The notes under the pieces: generated by a model
What the model was told of the DNA's origin: nothing
Databases searched by the model: none
Seen by the model: the letters and a program-made list of their open reading frames with translations, nothing else
Assembly (NCBI GenBank): GCA_016869275.1
Contig: VGEO01000002.1
Location: forward strand, 1 to 64,000
DNA length: 64,000 nt
Reading direction: 5' to 3'
From: Alphaproteobacteria bacterium
Lineage (GTDB): Bacteria; Pseudomonadota; Alphaproteobacteria; SHVV01
Position numbers and translations under genes: made by a program
Shown: in pieces, positions 50,853-59,961 of the stretch
Position numbering within the stretch: position 1 is the stretch's first letter
How the letters are laid out: every line of letters begins with the position of its first letter

Positions 50853-52010
50853 TTAACGCGGCCTCGCGGCGGCCCAGGCGGCGATCAGACCGACGCTGGT
50901 TTCGGCGCCGGTCAGGTCGAGCCCATCGGCGTTCGCCGGCCCGCCCTGGGCGGCACGGGCAACAGCCGCCGCCAGCGTCGCCGTGCTCAACGCGGCTTCG
51001 GGAATCACGGTGAAACCCACGCGCGCCGCGAGGCGCGCGGCGCGCAGGCTCTGTTCGGTCTCGCCGCCTCCCGCGAAGGGGACGATCACGGCGCGCGTGC
51101 CCGCTTGCAAGACGTCCAACATCGTGTTGTAGCCGCACTGACTGATCGACAATACGCTCCGCCCCAACAACGCTCGAAAATCGCTACGCGACCGCTCGAC
51201 TTCGACCCCGTGGCCGGCCTGGCGCGCAAGCCGACCGAACGCCGTCTCATCCAGGTTGTGACCGGCGATGAGATGCCAGGTGCGGTCTTTGTAGGGAGTT
51301 TGCGGACGAGCGCCGAGCGCTGCCTCGAGCAGCGCCGCCCCCACGGCCCCGCCGCCCACCGAAACGACGACCTCGCCGTTGCTCGCGGCGATGGCCGGAC
51401 GCTCCGGCGCGACTCCTTCGACAATGTAACCGGTGTGGCGGATACGGTCAGTGATGCGGGTCACAAATGGGGCTGAATCGGCGAGCGGAACAAAACCGGG
51501 ATCGCCGTGAACCAGGAGCCAATCGTAGTACCGATCGAACCAGGCCAAGGCCTCGGCGGTGCGTTCGGGGTCACGGCGGGCATTTAAGATGTCGCGGACC
51601 GAGGCGGCGACGATCGGACGCGGCCGCCGCGCGCGAAGGGCATCGAGCAGGGGTAGAAGCTCGTGCCGAAACTGACGGCGCCCAAACGGGAACAGCTCGG
51701 TCACGACGACATCGGGCGCGAAGTGCAGGGCCAGGTCGAGCAGGCGGGTGCGACGGACCTCCCACCAGGCGTCGTCCACCGGCGCATCGTCCGCGCCGGT
51801 CAGGGTCTTGAAGCCGGTATCGCGCGCGCGAAGGGGCGGCAATTGGACCAGCCGCGCGCCCCCCAGATCGAGGCCGGCCACCGGGAATCCGCCCGAGGCG
51901 ACGATCGTTTCGATCCCGGCGGCAGCGAGGGCGCGGGCCAAGGTGGCGGCCCGCTTCAAATGGCCGATACCGAGCAGGTGTTGAACGTGCAGGAGGACGC
52001 GGACGGTCAT
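50853..52010 (-). CDS. MurG-like glycosyltransferase
   Basis: MTVRVLLHVQHLLGIGHLKRAATLARAL..., SISQCGYNTMLDVLQAGTRAVIVPFAGGGETEQSLRAARL. Confidence 0.87.
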   Translation of the reverse strand: MTVRVLLHVQHLLGIGHLKRAATLARALAAAGIETIVASGGFPVAGLDLGGARLVQLPPLRARDTGFKTLTGADDAPVDDAWWEVRRTRLLDLALHFAPDVVVTELFPFGRRQFRHELLPLLDALRARRPRPIVAASVRDILNARRDPERTAEALAWFDRYYDWLLVHGDPGFVPLADSAPFVTRITDRIRHTGYIVEGVAPERPAIAASNGEVVVSVGGGAVGAALLEAALGARPQTPYKDRTWHLIAGHNLDETAFGRLARQAGHGVEVERSRSDFRALLGRSVLSISQCGYNTMLDVLQAGTRAVIVPFAGGGETEQSLRAARLAARVGFTVIPEAALSTATLAAAVARAAQGGPANADGLDLTGAETSVGLIAAWAAARPR

Positions 52011-52603
52011 GGTAGGGCCGCTGGTTCGTAAAGCGGCCGGTTGGGCCGGTCGAGGCGAAGCGCGCCGTCCGCGGCAACCGCAAAAATGTGGGCGCGGTCC
52101 CAGGCGAGTTTGACCGGGGCTTTGCCGCGCATGTCCCACTTGGTCGCGAGCACCAAAGCGGCGCGAATGACGCCCTTGTGCGTTATCGCGCCGGCGGGTC
52201 GCTGGTTGCGGGCGATATCGTTGAGAAACGCCTGAAACCGTCCCGCGACCTCACGCGGCGTTTCGCCCCCTTCGGGACGAAAATCGAGACCGTGCGCCTC
52301 GTTCTTGGCGAGACGGGTGCCGAGCCCGCGACGCAAGTCATCGAGCGTTTGCCCCTCGTAGGTGCCCCAGTCCATCTCGATCAGCCGCGGATCGACCGCC
52401 GGCGCGGCAATGCCGAGAAGGGCAGCGGTAGCGCGGGCACGCTCGAGCGGGCTCACATACCAGTCGCGGTCGACGAGGTCGCGCCCGAGCGCGCCGCCGC
52501 GGCGTTCGGGGTCGGCGAGCGGGATGTCGGTCCGCCCCTGAATCCGCCCGGACGTGTTCCAGGCGGTCGGGAAATGGCGGATCAAGGCGAGCGAAACCGT
52601 CAT
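52007..52603 (-). CDS. Histidine phosphatase family protein
   Basis: SLALIRHFPTAWNTSGRIQGRTDIPL, YVSPLERARATAAL, EMDWGTYEGQT. Confidence 0.92.
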   Translation of the reverse strand: MTVSLALIRHFPTAWNTSGRIQGRTDIPLADPERRGGALGRDLVDRDWYVSPLERARATAALLGIAAPAVDPRLIEMDWGTYEGQTLDDLRRGLGTRLAKNEAHGLDFRPEGGETPREVAGRFQAFLNDIARNQRPAGAITHKGVIRAALVLATKWDMRGKAPVKLAWDRAHIFAVAADGALRLDRPNRPLYEPAALP

Positions 52604-53748
52604 CGGTCGGCGGTCGCGTGGGTCAGGGCACGATCGAGGATCGCTCGAGCTGCACCCAGGCTGCGCTCGGACGCGACGAACGCCCGCGCCGCGGTGCCGA
52701 GCGCCTGTCGTAGCGCCGGGTCGTCGAGCAGCGTCATCACTCGGCCCGCGAAATCGGGCGGGTCGTTGGCGCGGGCCAGCAGGCCGGTGCGGCGATCGAT
52801 CACGATATCGGGGACGCCGCCGATCGCGCCGGCGACGACCGGCAACCCTGCCGCGCTCGCCTCGAGGAGCGCCATGCCGTAGGCCTCGCCGACCGCGGGC
52901 CATAGATAGAGGTCGGCCGCCGCGTATAGCTCGGCGAGCGCCTCGGGGGCGCGCTCGCCGAGGAAACGAACGCGCTCGGCGCCGAGGCCGACGAACGACG
53001 CCTCGACCTCGGCCCGCGCCTCGCCATCGCCCACGATCAAGAGCGCCCACGGCCGCTCGGGCATCGAGCCGAGCGCGGCGGCGAGCTCGCGATAGGACTC
53101 GAGTTTGACGTCGCGCCGCATCATCGCGACGGTGAGGAGCCAGGGGCCTGCGGGGTCGAGGCGGTGGCGGGCGGCCAGCGCGGCGCGGATGGTGGCGCGG
53201 CGTGCGGCCGCGGCGGCGAAGGGCTCCGGGTTGAGAAACGGCGGCAACGCGAACAAGCGGGCGGGCGCGCGCACGAGCGGCGCCACGCAACGGGCGTCGT
53301 GCCGCGTCAAGCAGAGCACCGAACGCGCTTGAGCGATCGCCGCCTCGACGTCGGCGTGGTAGGCGCTCCAGACCCCGTTCGCGCGCTTGGGCGCATGCGA
53401 AACCTCGGCGACGACATAAGGGAGGTCGAGCGCGACTGCCGCCCGCGGCCCGATCCAGTCCGGCGCCTTGTAGTAGAGGTGGTAGGTGAACCACAGCGCC
53501 GGCCGCTCGGCTGCCGGGAGTGCGCGGAGCGCGGCGACGACGCGATCCGCCTCGTCCAAGCCGCGTGCGCGGTGGGCGGCGAGCGTCTTCGGGTCGTCGG
53601 TCGCAGCGCGAGCCCGGAAGGTCGAGGCGACGGCCGGCGCGTGACCGAGGCCGCGCAGCGCTTCGAGCAGCAGCCGGGCCATCCGGCGATCGCCCGAGGG
53701 TACCGGGTGGTCGGGGGGCTTCAGCGGCGCATAAAACGCGATCCGCAT
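52600..53748 (-). CDS. Glycosyltransferase family 4
   Basis: 382 aa; VRFLGERAPEALAELYAAADLYLWPAVGEAYGMALLEASAAGLPVVAG. Confidence 0.9.
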   Translation of the reverse strand: MRIAFYAPLKPPDHPVPSGDRRMARLLLEALRGLGHAPAVASTFRARAATDDPKTLAAHRARGLDEADRVVAALRALPAAERPALWFTYHLYYKAPDWIGPRAAVALDLPYVVAEVSHAPKRANGVWSAYHADVEAAIAQARSVLCLTRHDARCVAPLVRAPARLFALPPFLNPEPFAAAAARRATIRAALAARHRLDPAGPWLLTVAMMRRDVKLESYRELAAALGSMPERPWALLIVGDGEARAEVEASFVGLGAERVRFLGERAPEALAELYAAADLYLWPAVGEAYGMALLEASAAGLPVVAGAIGGVPDIVIDRRTGLLARANDPPDFAGRVMTLLDDPALRQALGTAARAFVASERSLGAARAILDRALTHATADR

Positions 53749-54987
53749 CTAGCCTGCTCCAGCGCCGAACTTCTGGGCCAAGCGATCGAGCCCCTTGGCG
53801 CATCCGAAATCGTGCCGGACGGTCTTCTCCGCGACTTCGCCCAAGCGTTGGCGCAGGGCCGGCGCGGCGATCAAGGCGGCGAGCGCCTGTGCGAGCGCCG
53901 GGGCGTCGGCGGGCGGCACCAGCCAGCCCGACTCACCGTGGCGAATCAGTTCGGGCACGGCCGCCACGTCGCTCGCGATGCAGGCGAGGCCCTGCGACTG
54001 CGCTTCGAGCAGAACGTTCGGAAGGCCGTCGCGGTCGCCATCGGCCGCGATCTGGCTCGGCAGCACGAAGAGGTCGGCCGCCCGGTAATGGTCGAGCACC
54101 TCGTTCTGCGGGAGGGGGCCCGCCCATTCGATCCGGTCGGTGACACCCGCGGCGGCGGCACGTGCCTTGAGACCAGCGAGTAGCGGACCGCCCCCGACAT
54201 GGGTAAGCCTCCAGGCGAGGTCGCGCGGCAGCCGAGCCAGCGCCGCGACCAGATGATCGAAGCCCTTCTTCTCGACCGCGCGGCCGACTGCCAGCAGCCG
54301 CACCGGCTCACCCGCCTGGCGGCCGTCGCGGGCACCGGGCTCGCCGCCGCGGGGCGGGAACCGAACCGGATCGATCCCGTGATAGACGAGCTCGACCCGG
54401 CCGGGCGGAGCCAACGCCGCCAAATGATCGCGCGCCGCCCTGCTGCAAGCGACCGCCCACGCGCAGCTCGCGAGTTTCTCGCGCTTTTCCCAGGCGGGGG
54501 TGGTCCAGATGTCCTTGGCGTGGGCCGAGCAGGTCCAGGGCAGGCCGCGGATAAGGCTCGCGTAGCGCGTGACCGAAGCCGGCGTGTGGAGGAAGTGGGC
54601 GTGAAGGTGGCCGATATCGCGCCCCAGCTCGGCTGCGAGTACGAGCGCCTGGCCGAAGCGGCGGACGCGGTTGGGGGTCGGATCGCGCGCGAGATCCTTG
54701 AGCCACATGGCGCGGGCCGCGCGATAGCCGGGATAGCACCGCGCCATCCGCCAGGCGCGGGCGACGCGGGCGGGATCGTCGCGCAAGTACTCGGGCAGAT
54801 ACGCGACCGGCGCTTTGATTTCGTCGTGGATCGGGTGGCGGCGGGGGTCGGTCGGGTGACGCAGCGCGACGATGACAAGGTCGAGGCCGCGTGCCTCAAG
54901 GCCGCGGATTTCCTGGGCGATGAACGATTCCGAGAGCCGCGGATAACCTTTGAGGACGAACGCGATCTTGCGCGCGCTCGGCCTCAC
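53749..54987 (-). CDS. Glycosyltransferase family 4
   Basis: VRPSARKIAFVLKGYPRLSESFIAQEIRGLEARG...ADLFVLPSQIAADGDRDGLPNVLLEAQSQGLACIASD; GTG start at 54987. Confidence 0.92.
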   Translation of the reverse strand: MRPSARKIAFVLKGYPRLSESFIAQEIRGLEARGLDLVIVALRHPTDPRRHPIHDEIKAPVAYLPEYLRDDPARVARAWRMARCYPGYRAARAMWLKDLARDPTPNRVRRFGQALVLAAELGRDIGHLHAHFLHTPASVTRYASLIRGLPWTCSAHAKDIWTTPAWEKREKLASCAWAVACSRAARDHLAALAPPGRVELVYHGIDPVRFPPRGGEPGARDGRQAGEPVRLLAVGRAVEKKGFDHLVAALARLPRDLAWRLTHVGGGPLLAGLKARAAAAGVTDRIEWAGPLPQNEVLDHYRAADLFVLPSQIAADGDRDGLPNVLLEAQSQGLACIASDVAAVPELIRHGESGWLVPPADAPALAQALAALIAAPALRQRLGEVAEKTVRHDFGCAKGLDRLAQKFGAGAG

Positions 54988-56213
54988 GCCCGGTGCGGCA
55001 CGATCTTGCGCGCCAGAGCTTCGTCGTTGCTCGGCGTGACCCACGGTTCGACCAACCGGCTGACGTTGACAAGACCTTCGAGCAAGCCGGGCACGACGAT
55101 CTCCGAGGGGAGCTTCTGGCTCGGCAATGCCCTGAGCGCGTCGGCCATGACTTTGGCATCGTAGCGGCCGTCGTCAACCAGCATCTGCACCAGCCCGAGC
55201 TCGGCCGCCCGGCTGACCCGGATGTACTGTTCGAGCCGGGGCGCCGTGCGCGGCACCATGATCGCCCGCTTGTCGAGCGACAGGACCTCGCAGAAGGTGT
55301 TGTAGCCGCCCATCGATACGACCCCGGCCGCGTTCTTCTCCAGAACTTCCATGTGGGGGTCGAACGTGATCGCTTCGACCCGTCGCAGGCGGTTGGCCCG
55401 GTCGAGAAAATTGGCTTGGCGTTCCGGCTGCATGAAGGGTCCGAACACGAGCAGCGCCGGATACGGCAGCATCGGATCGCTTTCGTAGGCGCGCAGCACC
55501 CAATCGACCAACGCCTCGCCGTCGCCGCCGCCGCCGGTTGTCACCAGGATGTAGGGGCGGCGGGTGATGTCGAGCGTGCGCGCGGTCGGCAACTGAACCG
55601 AGACCGAACGCGGCAGATACCCGGTATAGGTGATCTTGCGTTCGATTTCGCGCGGCAGGCTGATATCGGCGAGCGGCTCGCAAATCTGCGGCAGGCCGTA
55701 GATCCAGACCTCGTCGTAGACCCGGCGCAGCGCCGGCAGCGCCCGCTTGCGCTGCCACTCGGGCTCGAGCAGCGCCGGTTCGTCCAAGACGTCGCGGAGC
55801 CCCAGCACCAGATGGGTGCCGCGCTCCTTCAGCACGTAAAGCGTCTCCTCGACTTCGCCGCGCAACCCGAGCGGCTCCTTGTCGACGATGAAGACATCGG
55901 GGTCGAACGCCTCGGCGGTGTGCTTGATGATCGAAGAGCGCATCTTGAGCGTCTCCTCGATATCGATGTGGAGGTTGAGCGAGGTGTATTCGCCGTTCCG
56001 GAGCTTGATGACGCCGGGGATGCGAACGAAATCGACCCGGGCACGAAAATCGAAACTGCCGATGATGGGCGATCCGGAGAGGATCAGAACCGAAATCTCT
56101 TGAAAACGCTCGACCAACGCATGGGCAATCGTTCGGCAGCGCCTCAGATGGCCGAGGCCGAACGTGTCGTGACTGTAAACGAGGACGCGTGCCCCCGGTT
56201 GGGTCCTGGCCAC
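54984..56213 (-). CDS. MurG-like glycosyltransferase
   Basis: 409 aa; VLVYSHDTFGLGHLRRCRTIAHAL, GVVSMGGYNTFCEVLSLDKRAIMVPRTAPRLEQYIR. Confidence 0.88.
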   Translation of the reverse strand: MARTQPGARVLVYSHDTFGLGHLRRCRTIAHALVERFQEISVLILSGSPIIGSFDFRARVDFVRIPGVIKLRNGEYTSLNLHIDIEETLKMRSSIIKHTAEAFDPDVFIVDKEPLGLRGEVEETLYVLKERGTHLVLGLRDVLDEPALLEPEWQRKRALPALRRVYDEVWIYGLPQICEPLADISLPREIERKITYTGYLPRSVSVQLPTARTLDITRRPYILVTTGGGGDGEALVDWVLRAYESDPMLPYPALLVFGPFMQPERQANFLDRANRLRRVEAITFDPHMEVLEKNAAGVVSMGGYNTFCEVLSLDKRAIMVPRTAPRLEQYIRVSRAAELGLVQMLVDDGRYDAKVMADALRALPSQKLPSEIVVPGLLEGLVNVSRLVEPWVTPSNDEALARKIVPHRA

Positions 56214-56509
56214 GGTCGCTCCCCCTGCCGCTTTGTTGTCGCCACTATCGCACGCTCGAAATAGGCTAGGAAAGCTTTTTTGTCCAAAGCCTTAGACGAG
56301 AGCAATCGGCGCGATGGTTGGCATCGGCAGTGGCCCTGGCTGGACATCGGTGCGGTCGGCACGATATGGATGGACGAGTGGGCGCGGTCCGGTGGGTACC
56401 GGGACTGCACCAATGGCGTAAGGCGTGGTGGCGGAAGGTAACCGCCCAATCCGGCCGACCTACTACTGGTAGGGGTATTAGAGCCGGATAGTTCAACCGG
56501 GAGGACGGG

Positions 56510-56959
56510 GTGAGTCTCAACGAAGAAGTCGAACTCCTGCGCAACATTCCGCTCTTCGCGCGGATCGAGCCCTCGAAGCTCAAGCTGCTGGCGTTCACGA
56601 GCGAGCGCTTAAGCTACCAGCGCGGCCAGGATTTGTGCGTCCAGGGTGAGGACGGCGATTCCGCCTACATCATCATCGAGGGCACCGCCGAGGTCATCGT
56701 CAATACCCAGACCGGGCCGCTGACGGTTGCCGGCATGAAAAAGAACGACGTGGTCGGCGAAATTGCGATCCTCTGCGACGTGCCGCGGACGGCGACGGTG
56801 CGGGCGACCAGCGACCTGACGGCGCTCCGTATTTCGAAGGACCTGTTTTTCCGGCTGGTGACGGAGTTTCCGCAGATGGCGGTCGAGATCATGCGGGTAT
56901 TGGCGGGCCGTCTCAACACCACGACCGCGCAGTTGATGCAGGCGCGCGCCAAACACTAG
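56510..56959 (+). CDS. Cyclic nucleotide-binding domain protein
   Basis: 149 aa; LRNIPLFARIEPSKLKLLAF, DGDSAYIIIEGTAEVIV, VVGEIAILCDVPRTATVRA. Confidence 0.9.
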   Translation: MSLNEEVELLRNIPLFARIEPSKLKLLAFTSERLSYQRGQDLCVQGEDGDSAYIIIEGTAEVIVNTQTGPLTVAGMKKNDVVGEIAILCDVPRTATVRATSDLTALRISKDLFFRLVTEFPQMAVEIMRVLAGRLNTTTAQLMQARAKH

Positions 56960-56994
56960 CCGGGCGTTCGCGTCGTCGGTCTCGGGTCCCGCGC

Positions 56995-57591
56995 ATGTCG
57001 CGCGAAAGCCGCCTCGAAAGTTTCATCCATCGCATCACCGCGCAGCGCGCGTGCTTGAACTACGCGGCGTTGCTGGTCCGCGGGCAGGGCGGCCCGGTGA
57101 TCGAATTGGGGCTCGGCAACGGCCGCACCTACGATCATTTGCGGCTGCTGTTTCCGGACCGCGACATCTTCGTCTTCGAGCGTCGGATCGAAGCCCATCC
57201 CGACTGCGTCCCCGACGCCCGGCACGCGATCGTCGGTGACTTCCGCGTCACCATGCCGAATGCGCTGGCACGGATCGGGCGGCGCGCCGCCTTCATCCAC
57301 GGCGATTTCGGCAGCGCCGACAAGGTCAAGACCGCGGCGCTCGCGCGCTGGCTGGGACCCCGCATCGTCGCACTCGCGGCGCCAGGCGCGATCGTTGCCA
57401 CCGATCAAGTGCTGACCGCGCCCGGCCTCGAACCGATTCCGCTTCCGGCGGCGGTCAGCGCCGGGCGCTATTTCATGTATCGCGTCAAGCCGGTCCCGGT
57501 GCGAAATCGACCCACACCGGCACGTGGTCGGAGGCGCGTGTCCACCCGCGTACGCGCCGTTCGGCCGCGGCGGCGACGACGGCGCTCGTGA
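56995..57591 (+). CDS. SAM-dependent methyltransferase-like protein (Methyltransf_17 type)
   Basis: MSRESRLESFIHRITAQRACLNYAALLV...VIELGLGNGRTYDHLRLLFPDRDIFVFERR; 3' end overlaps xth antisense. Confidence 0.78.
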   Translation: MSRESRLESFIHRITAQRACLNYAALLVRGQGGPVIELGLGNGRTYDHLRLLFPDRDIFVFERRIEAHPDCVPDARHAIVGDFRVTMPNALARIGRRAAFIHGDFGSADKVKTAALARWLGPRIVALAAPGAIVATDQVLTAPGLEPIPLPAAVSAGRYFMYRVKPVPVRNRPTPARGRRRVSTRVRAVRPRRRRRRS

Positions 57592-58285
57592 GGGTGGGCG
57601 TGACCCACACGTGGTCGAGGCGGCGGCCGCGGTCGCTCGCGGCCCAGTCGCGCGCGCGGTAGCTCCACCAGCTATAGAGCTTGCGGTCGGCCGGTACGAA
57701 GCGACGGACGGCATCGACCCAGGCTTGCGTCCGTTGCAGCCGGCCGAGCTTAGCGACCTCGACTGACGTGTGCGAGACGACGTCGAGCAGCTGTTTGTGC
57801 GACCACACGTCGTGTTCGAGCGGCGCGATGTTGAGGTCGCCAACCAGCACGGCCCCGGCCGTGGGCACGGTCCGCTCGGCGAACCAGGCCGTAATCTCCT
57901 CGAGGAAGCGCAGTTTGTGCGCGAATTTCGGGTTGGTTTCGGGGTCGGGCACGTCGCCGCCGGCGGGGACATAGACGTTATGGATCTCGAGCCCGGTGTC
58001 GAGCGTCGCCATCACGTGTCGGGCATCGCTGTTGCCGCCCCAGCTCAGGATTTCGTGGGCGGCGATCGGAATCCGCGAAAGCACGGCGACGCCGTGGTAG
58101 GCCTTTTGGCCGTGAAAGACGAGATGGTCGAAGCCCATCGCTCGGCAGGCCGCTTCGGGAAAAAGCCCATCCTCGACCTTGGTCTCCTGCAGACACAGCA
58201 CGTCGGGGTCGAGCGCGCGAACGACGCGGCGCAAGAGCGCCAAGCGATGGCGGATCGAATTGATGTTCCAAGTCGCGATCCGCAC
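57485..58285 (-). CDS. xth: Exodeoxyribonuclease III
   Basis: 266 aa; MRIATWNINSIRHRL, LQETKVED, GDLNIAPLEHDVW, SDHVPVWVDF. Confidence 0.95.
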   Translation of the reverse strand: MRIATWNINSIRHRLALLRRVVRALDPDVLCLQETKVEDGLFPEAACRAMGFDHLVFHGQKAYHGVAVLSRIPIAAHEILSWGGNSDARHVMATLDTGLEIHNVYVPAGGDVPDPETNPKFAHKLRFLEEITAWFAERTVPTAGAVLVGDLNIAPLEHDVWSHKQLLDVVSHTSVEVAKLGRLQRTQAWVDAVRRFVPADRKLYSWWSYRARDWAASDRGRRLDHVWVTPTLTSAVVAAAAERRVRGWTRASDHVPVWVDFAPGPA

Positions 58286-58293
58286 GGCCGCGA

Positions 58294-58869
58294 CTACAGC
58301 AGGTGAAGCGTTTCGCCGATGATGCCGATCGGCCAGCGCCCGCGTTCGAACAGGCGGTACTTGCGGGCGAACGGATGATCCTCCTCGCCGACCGCGAGCA
58401 CGACGAGCAGGGCGCCTTGACAGATGCCGTGCGCGGCTTCGAGCGCGGCGTTCAACGTTTCCTCGTCGTCGTAGCCGGCTTGGGCGGCGCGCTGGATCGC
58501 CAGGTCGCGTACCGCCGTCTGCACGATGTTGCCGGCGTCAGCCAGCGCGGCCTCGAGGTTGTCGGGCCCGACCGTAGCCGCCGCTTCCTCGGCCAAGGCG
58601 CCGGCGAGTTGGCCCTCGATATCGGGTGACGCGAGGTCGGGGTCGGCCGCGAGCTCCGCGGCATCGGCCCACGCGGCGGCGGCGACCGCGATGCCCGGGA
58701 ATCCGAGCGCCTCGGCGTAGGCGAGTCCGAGTTCGGCCAGATCCGGCTCGAACGGCCGGCCGGCATGAACGAACCACGGCACATGCTGGATCGACTTTAC
58801 GAAGCGGACGCCGGCGATCAGGCTGGGATAGTCGTCGAGATCGAACGCGTCGTCGGAGTCGTCGCTCAC
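58294..58869 (-). CDS. Hypothetical acidic protein
   Basis: 191 aa from the GTG at 58869 (VSDDSDDAFDLDDYPSLIAGVRFVKS...), C-terminal FARKYRLFERGRWPIGIIGETLHLL. Confidence 0.75.
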   Translation of the reverse strand: MSDDSDDAFDLDDYPSLIAGVRFVKSIQHVPWFVHAGRPFEPDLAELGLAYAEALGFPGIAVAAAAWADAAELAADPDLASPDIEGQLAGALAEEAAATVGPDNLEAALADAGNIVQTAVRDLAIQRAAQAGYDDEETLNAALEAAHGICQGALLVVLAVGEEDHPFARKYRLFERGRWPIGIIGETLHLL

Positions 58870-58876
58870 GATCGGG

Positions 58877-59905
58877 TCACGCCGAAACCGCCGCGCGCTT
58901 GTGGTCGAAGTAATCGGCAAACCAGTTCTTCCGCCGCACGCCGGCTTTCTCGAGCACCTTGGCGGTCGCTTCGACCATCGGCGGCGGCCCGGCGATGTAG
59001 ACGCGGACGTTCCGGCCCGGAGCGAGGTCGGCGGCGAGCGCGTCGGATACAAACCCGGCGCGGCGGCTCTTGACGGCCTTCGCCTCGGACAACGCGAGCG
59101 TGAACTTGAAGTTCGGAAACTTCGCCGCCAGGCCGCGGAAGTGATCCTCGAGGTAAATGTCGCGCTCGGCGCGAACCCCGAAGTAGAGCTCGAGCGGTTG
59201 GCGCACACCGGCGGTCAAAGCCATGTCGATGATCGACTTGATCGGTGCGATGCCGGTGCCGCCGGCGACGGCGATGATCTCGGTGCCGTGGTACTCGCGA
59301 AAGAACGCGTTCCCGTAAGGCCCTTTTACCGTGGCGGTCATCCCGATGCGGAGTTTTTTCGCGACAAACCCGGCGATGTCGCTGCCCGGTACGCAGCGGA
59401 TGTGAAAGTCGAGCGTCGGATCGCCAGGCCGATTGGCCATCGACAGATCGCGCGCATCGAGGCCATCGAACGCCACGCGCGCGTATTGGCCGGCCGTGAA
59501 TACGAACGGTCCGCCGGCGACGATCGCCAGCTTGACGATGACGATATCGTGGGTAGCGGGCAGGATCGCCGCGACCCGGCAGGGGAATTCGCGCGCGATG
59601 TTGGCGAAGCGCGGCACCACGTCGCGCGGAATCAGCGCGACGGTGCAATCGCTCGTCAGACGCGCGCGGCAGGCGAGGAAACGGCCGAGACCGCGTTCTT
59701 CGTCGCTACAGGCGACTTGGGTGTGGCTGTCATGGTCGATGGTGCCGGCGACCAGGATCGACTTGCACGATCCGCACACGCCGGTCTTGCAGTAGCGCGG
59801 ATAGCTGATGCCGGCATCGAGCGCGGCGTCGAGCACGAATTGATCGGCCGGCATGGCGAAGCTCGCACCGGTCTGATCGATGGTGACGGTGTGGAATTTG
59901 GGCAC
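58877..59905 (-). CDS. 2Fe-2S ferredoxin/FAD-NAD(P) reductase (oxygenase reductase-like)
   Basis: 342 aa; YCKTGVCGSCKSILVAG...C (2Fe-2S), RPGDPTLDFHI, AVAGGTGIAPIKSI, YIAGPPPMVEA. Confidence 0.92.
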   Translation of the reverse strand: MPKFHTVTIDQTGASFAMPADQFVLDAALDAGISYPRYCKTGVCGSCKSILVAGTIDHDSHTQVACSDEERGLGRFLACRARLTSDCTVALIPRDVVPRFANIAREFPCRVAAILPATHDIVIVKLAIVAGGPFVFTAGQYARVAFDGLDARDLSMANRPGDPTLDFHIRCVPGSDIAGFVAKKLRIGMTATVKGPYGNAFFREYHGTEIIAVAGGTGIAPIKSIIDMALTAGVRQPLELYFGVRAERDIYLEDHFRGLAAKFPNFKFTLALSEAKAVKSRRAGFVSDALAADLAPGRNVRVYIAGPPPMVEATAKVLEKAGVRRKNWFADYFDHKRAAVSA

Positions 59906-59961
59906 AGGGAGGCCTGACGCCGCGCATCCTATGAATCGCGCGGCACCCCGTCAAATCGCGC

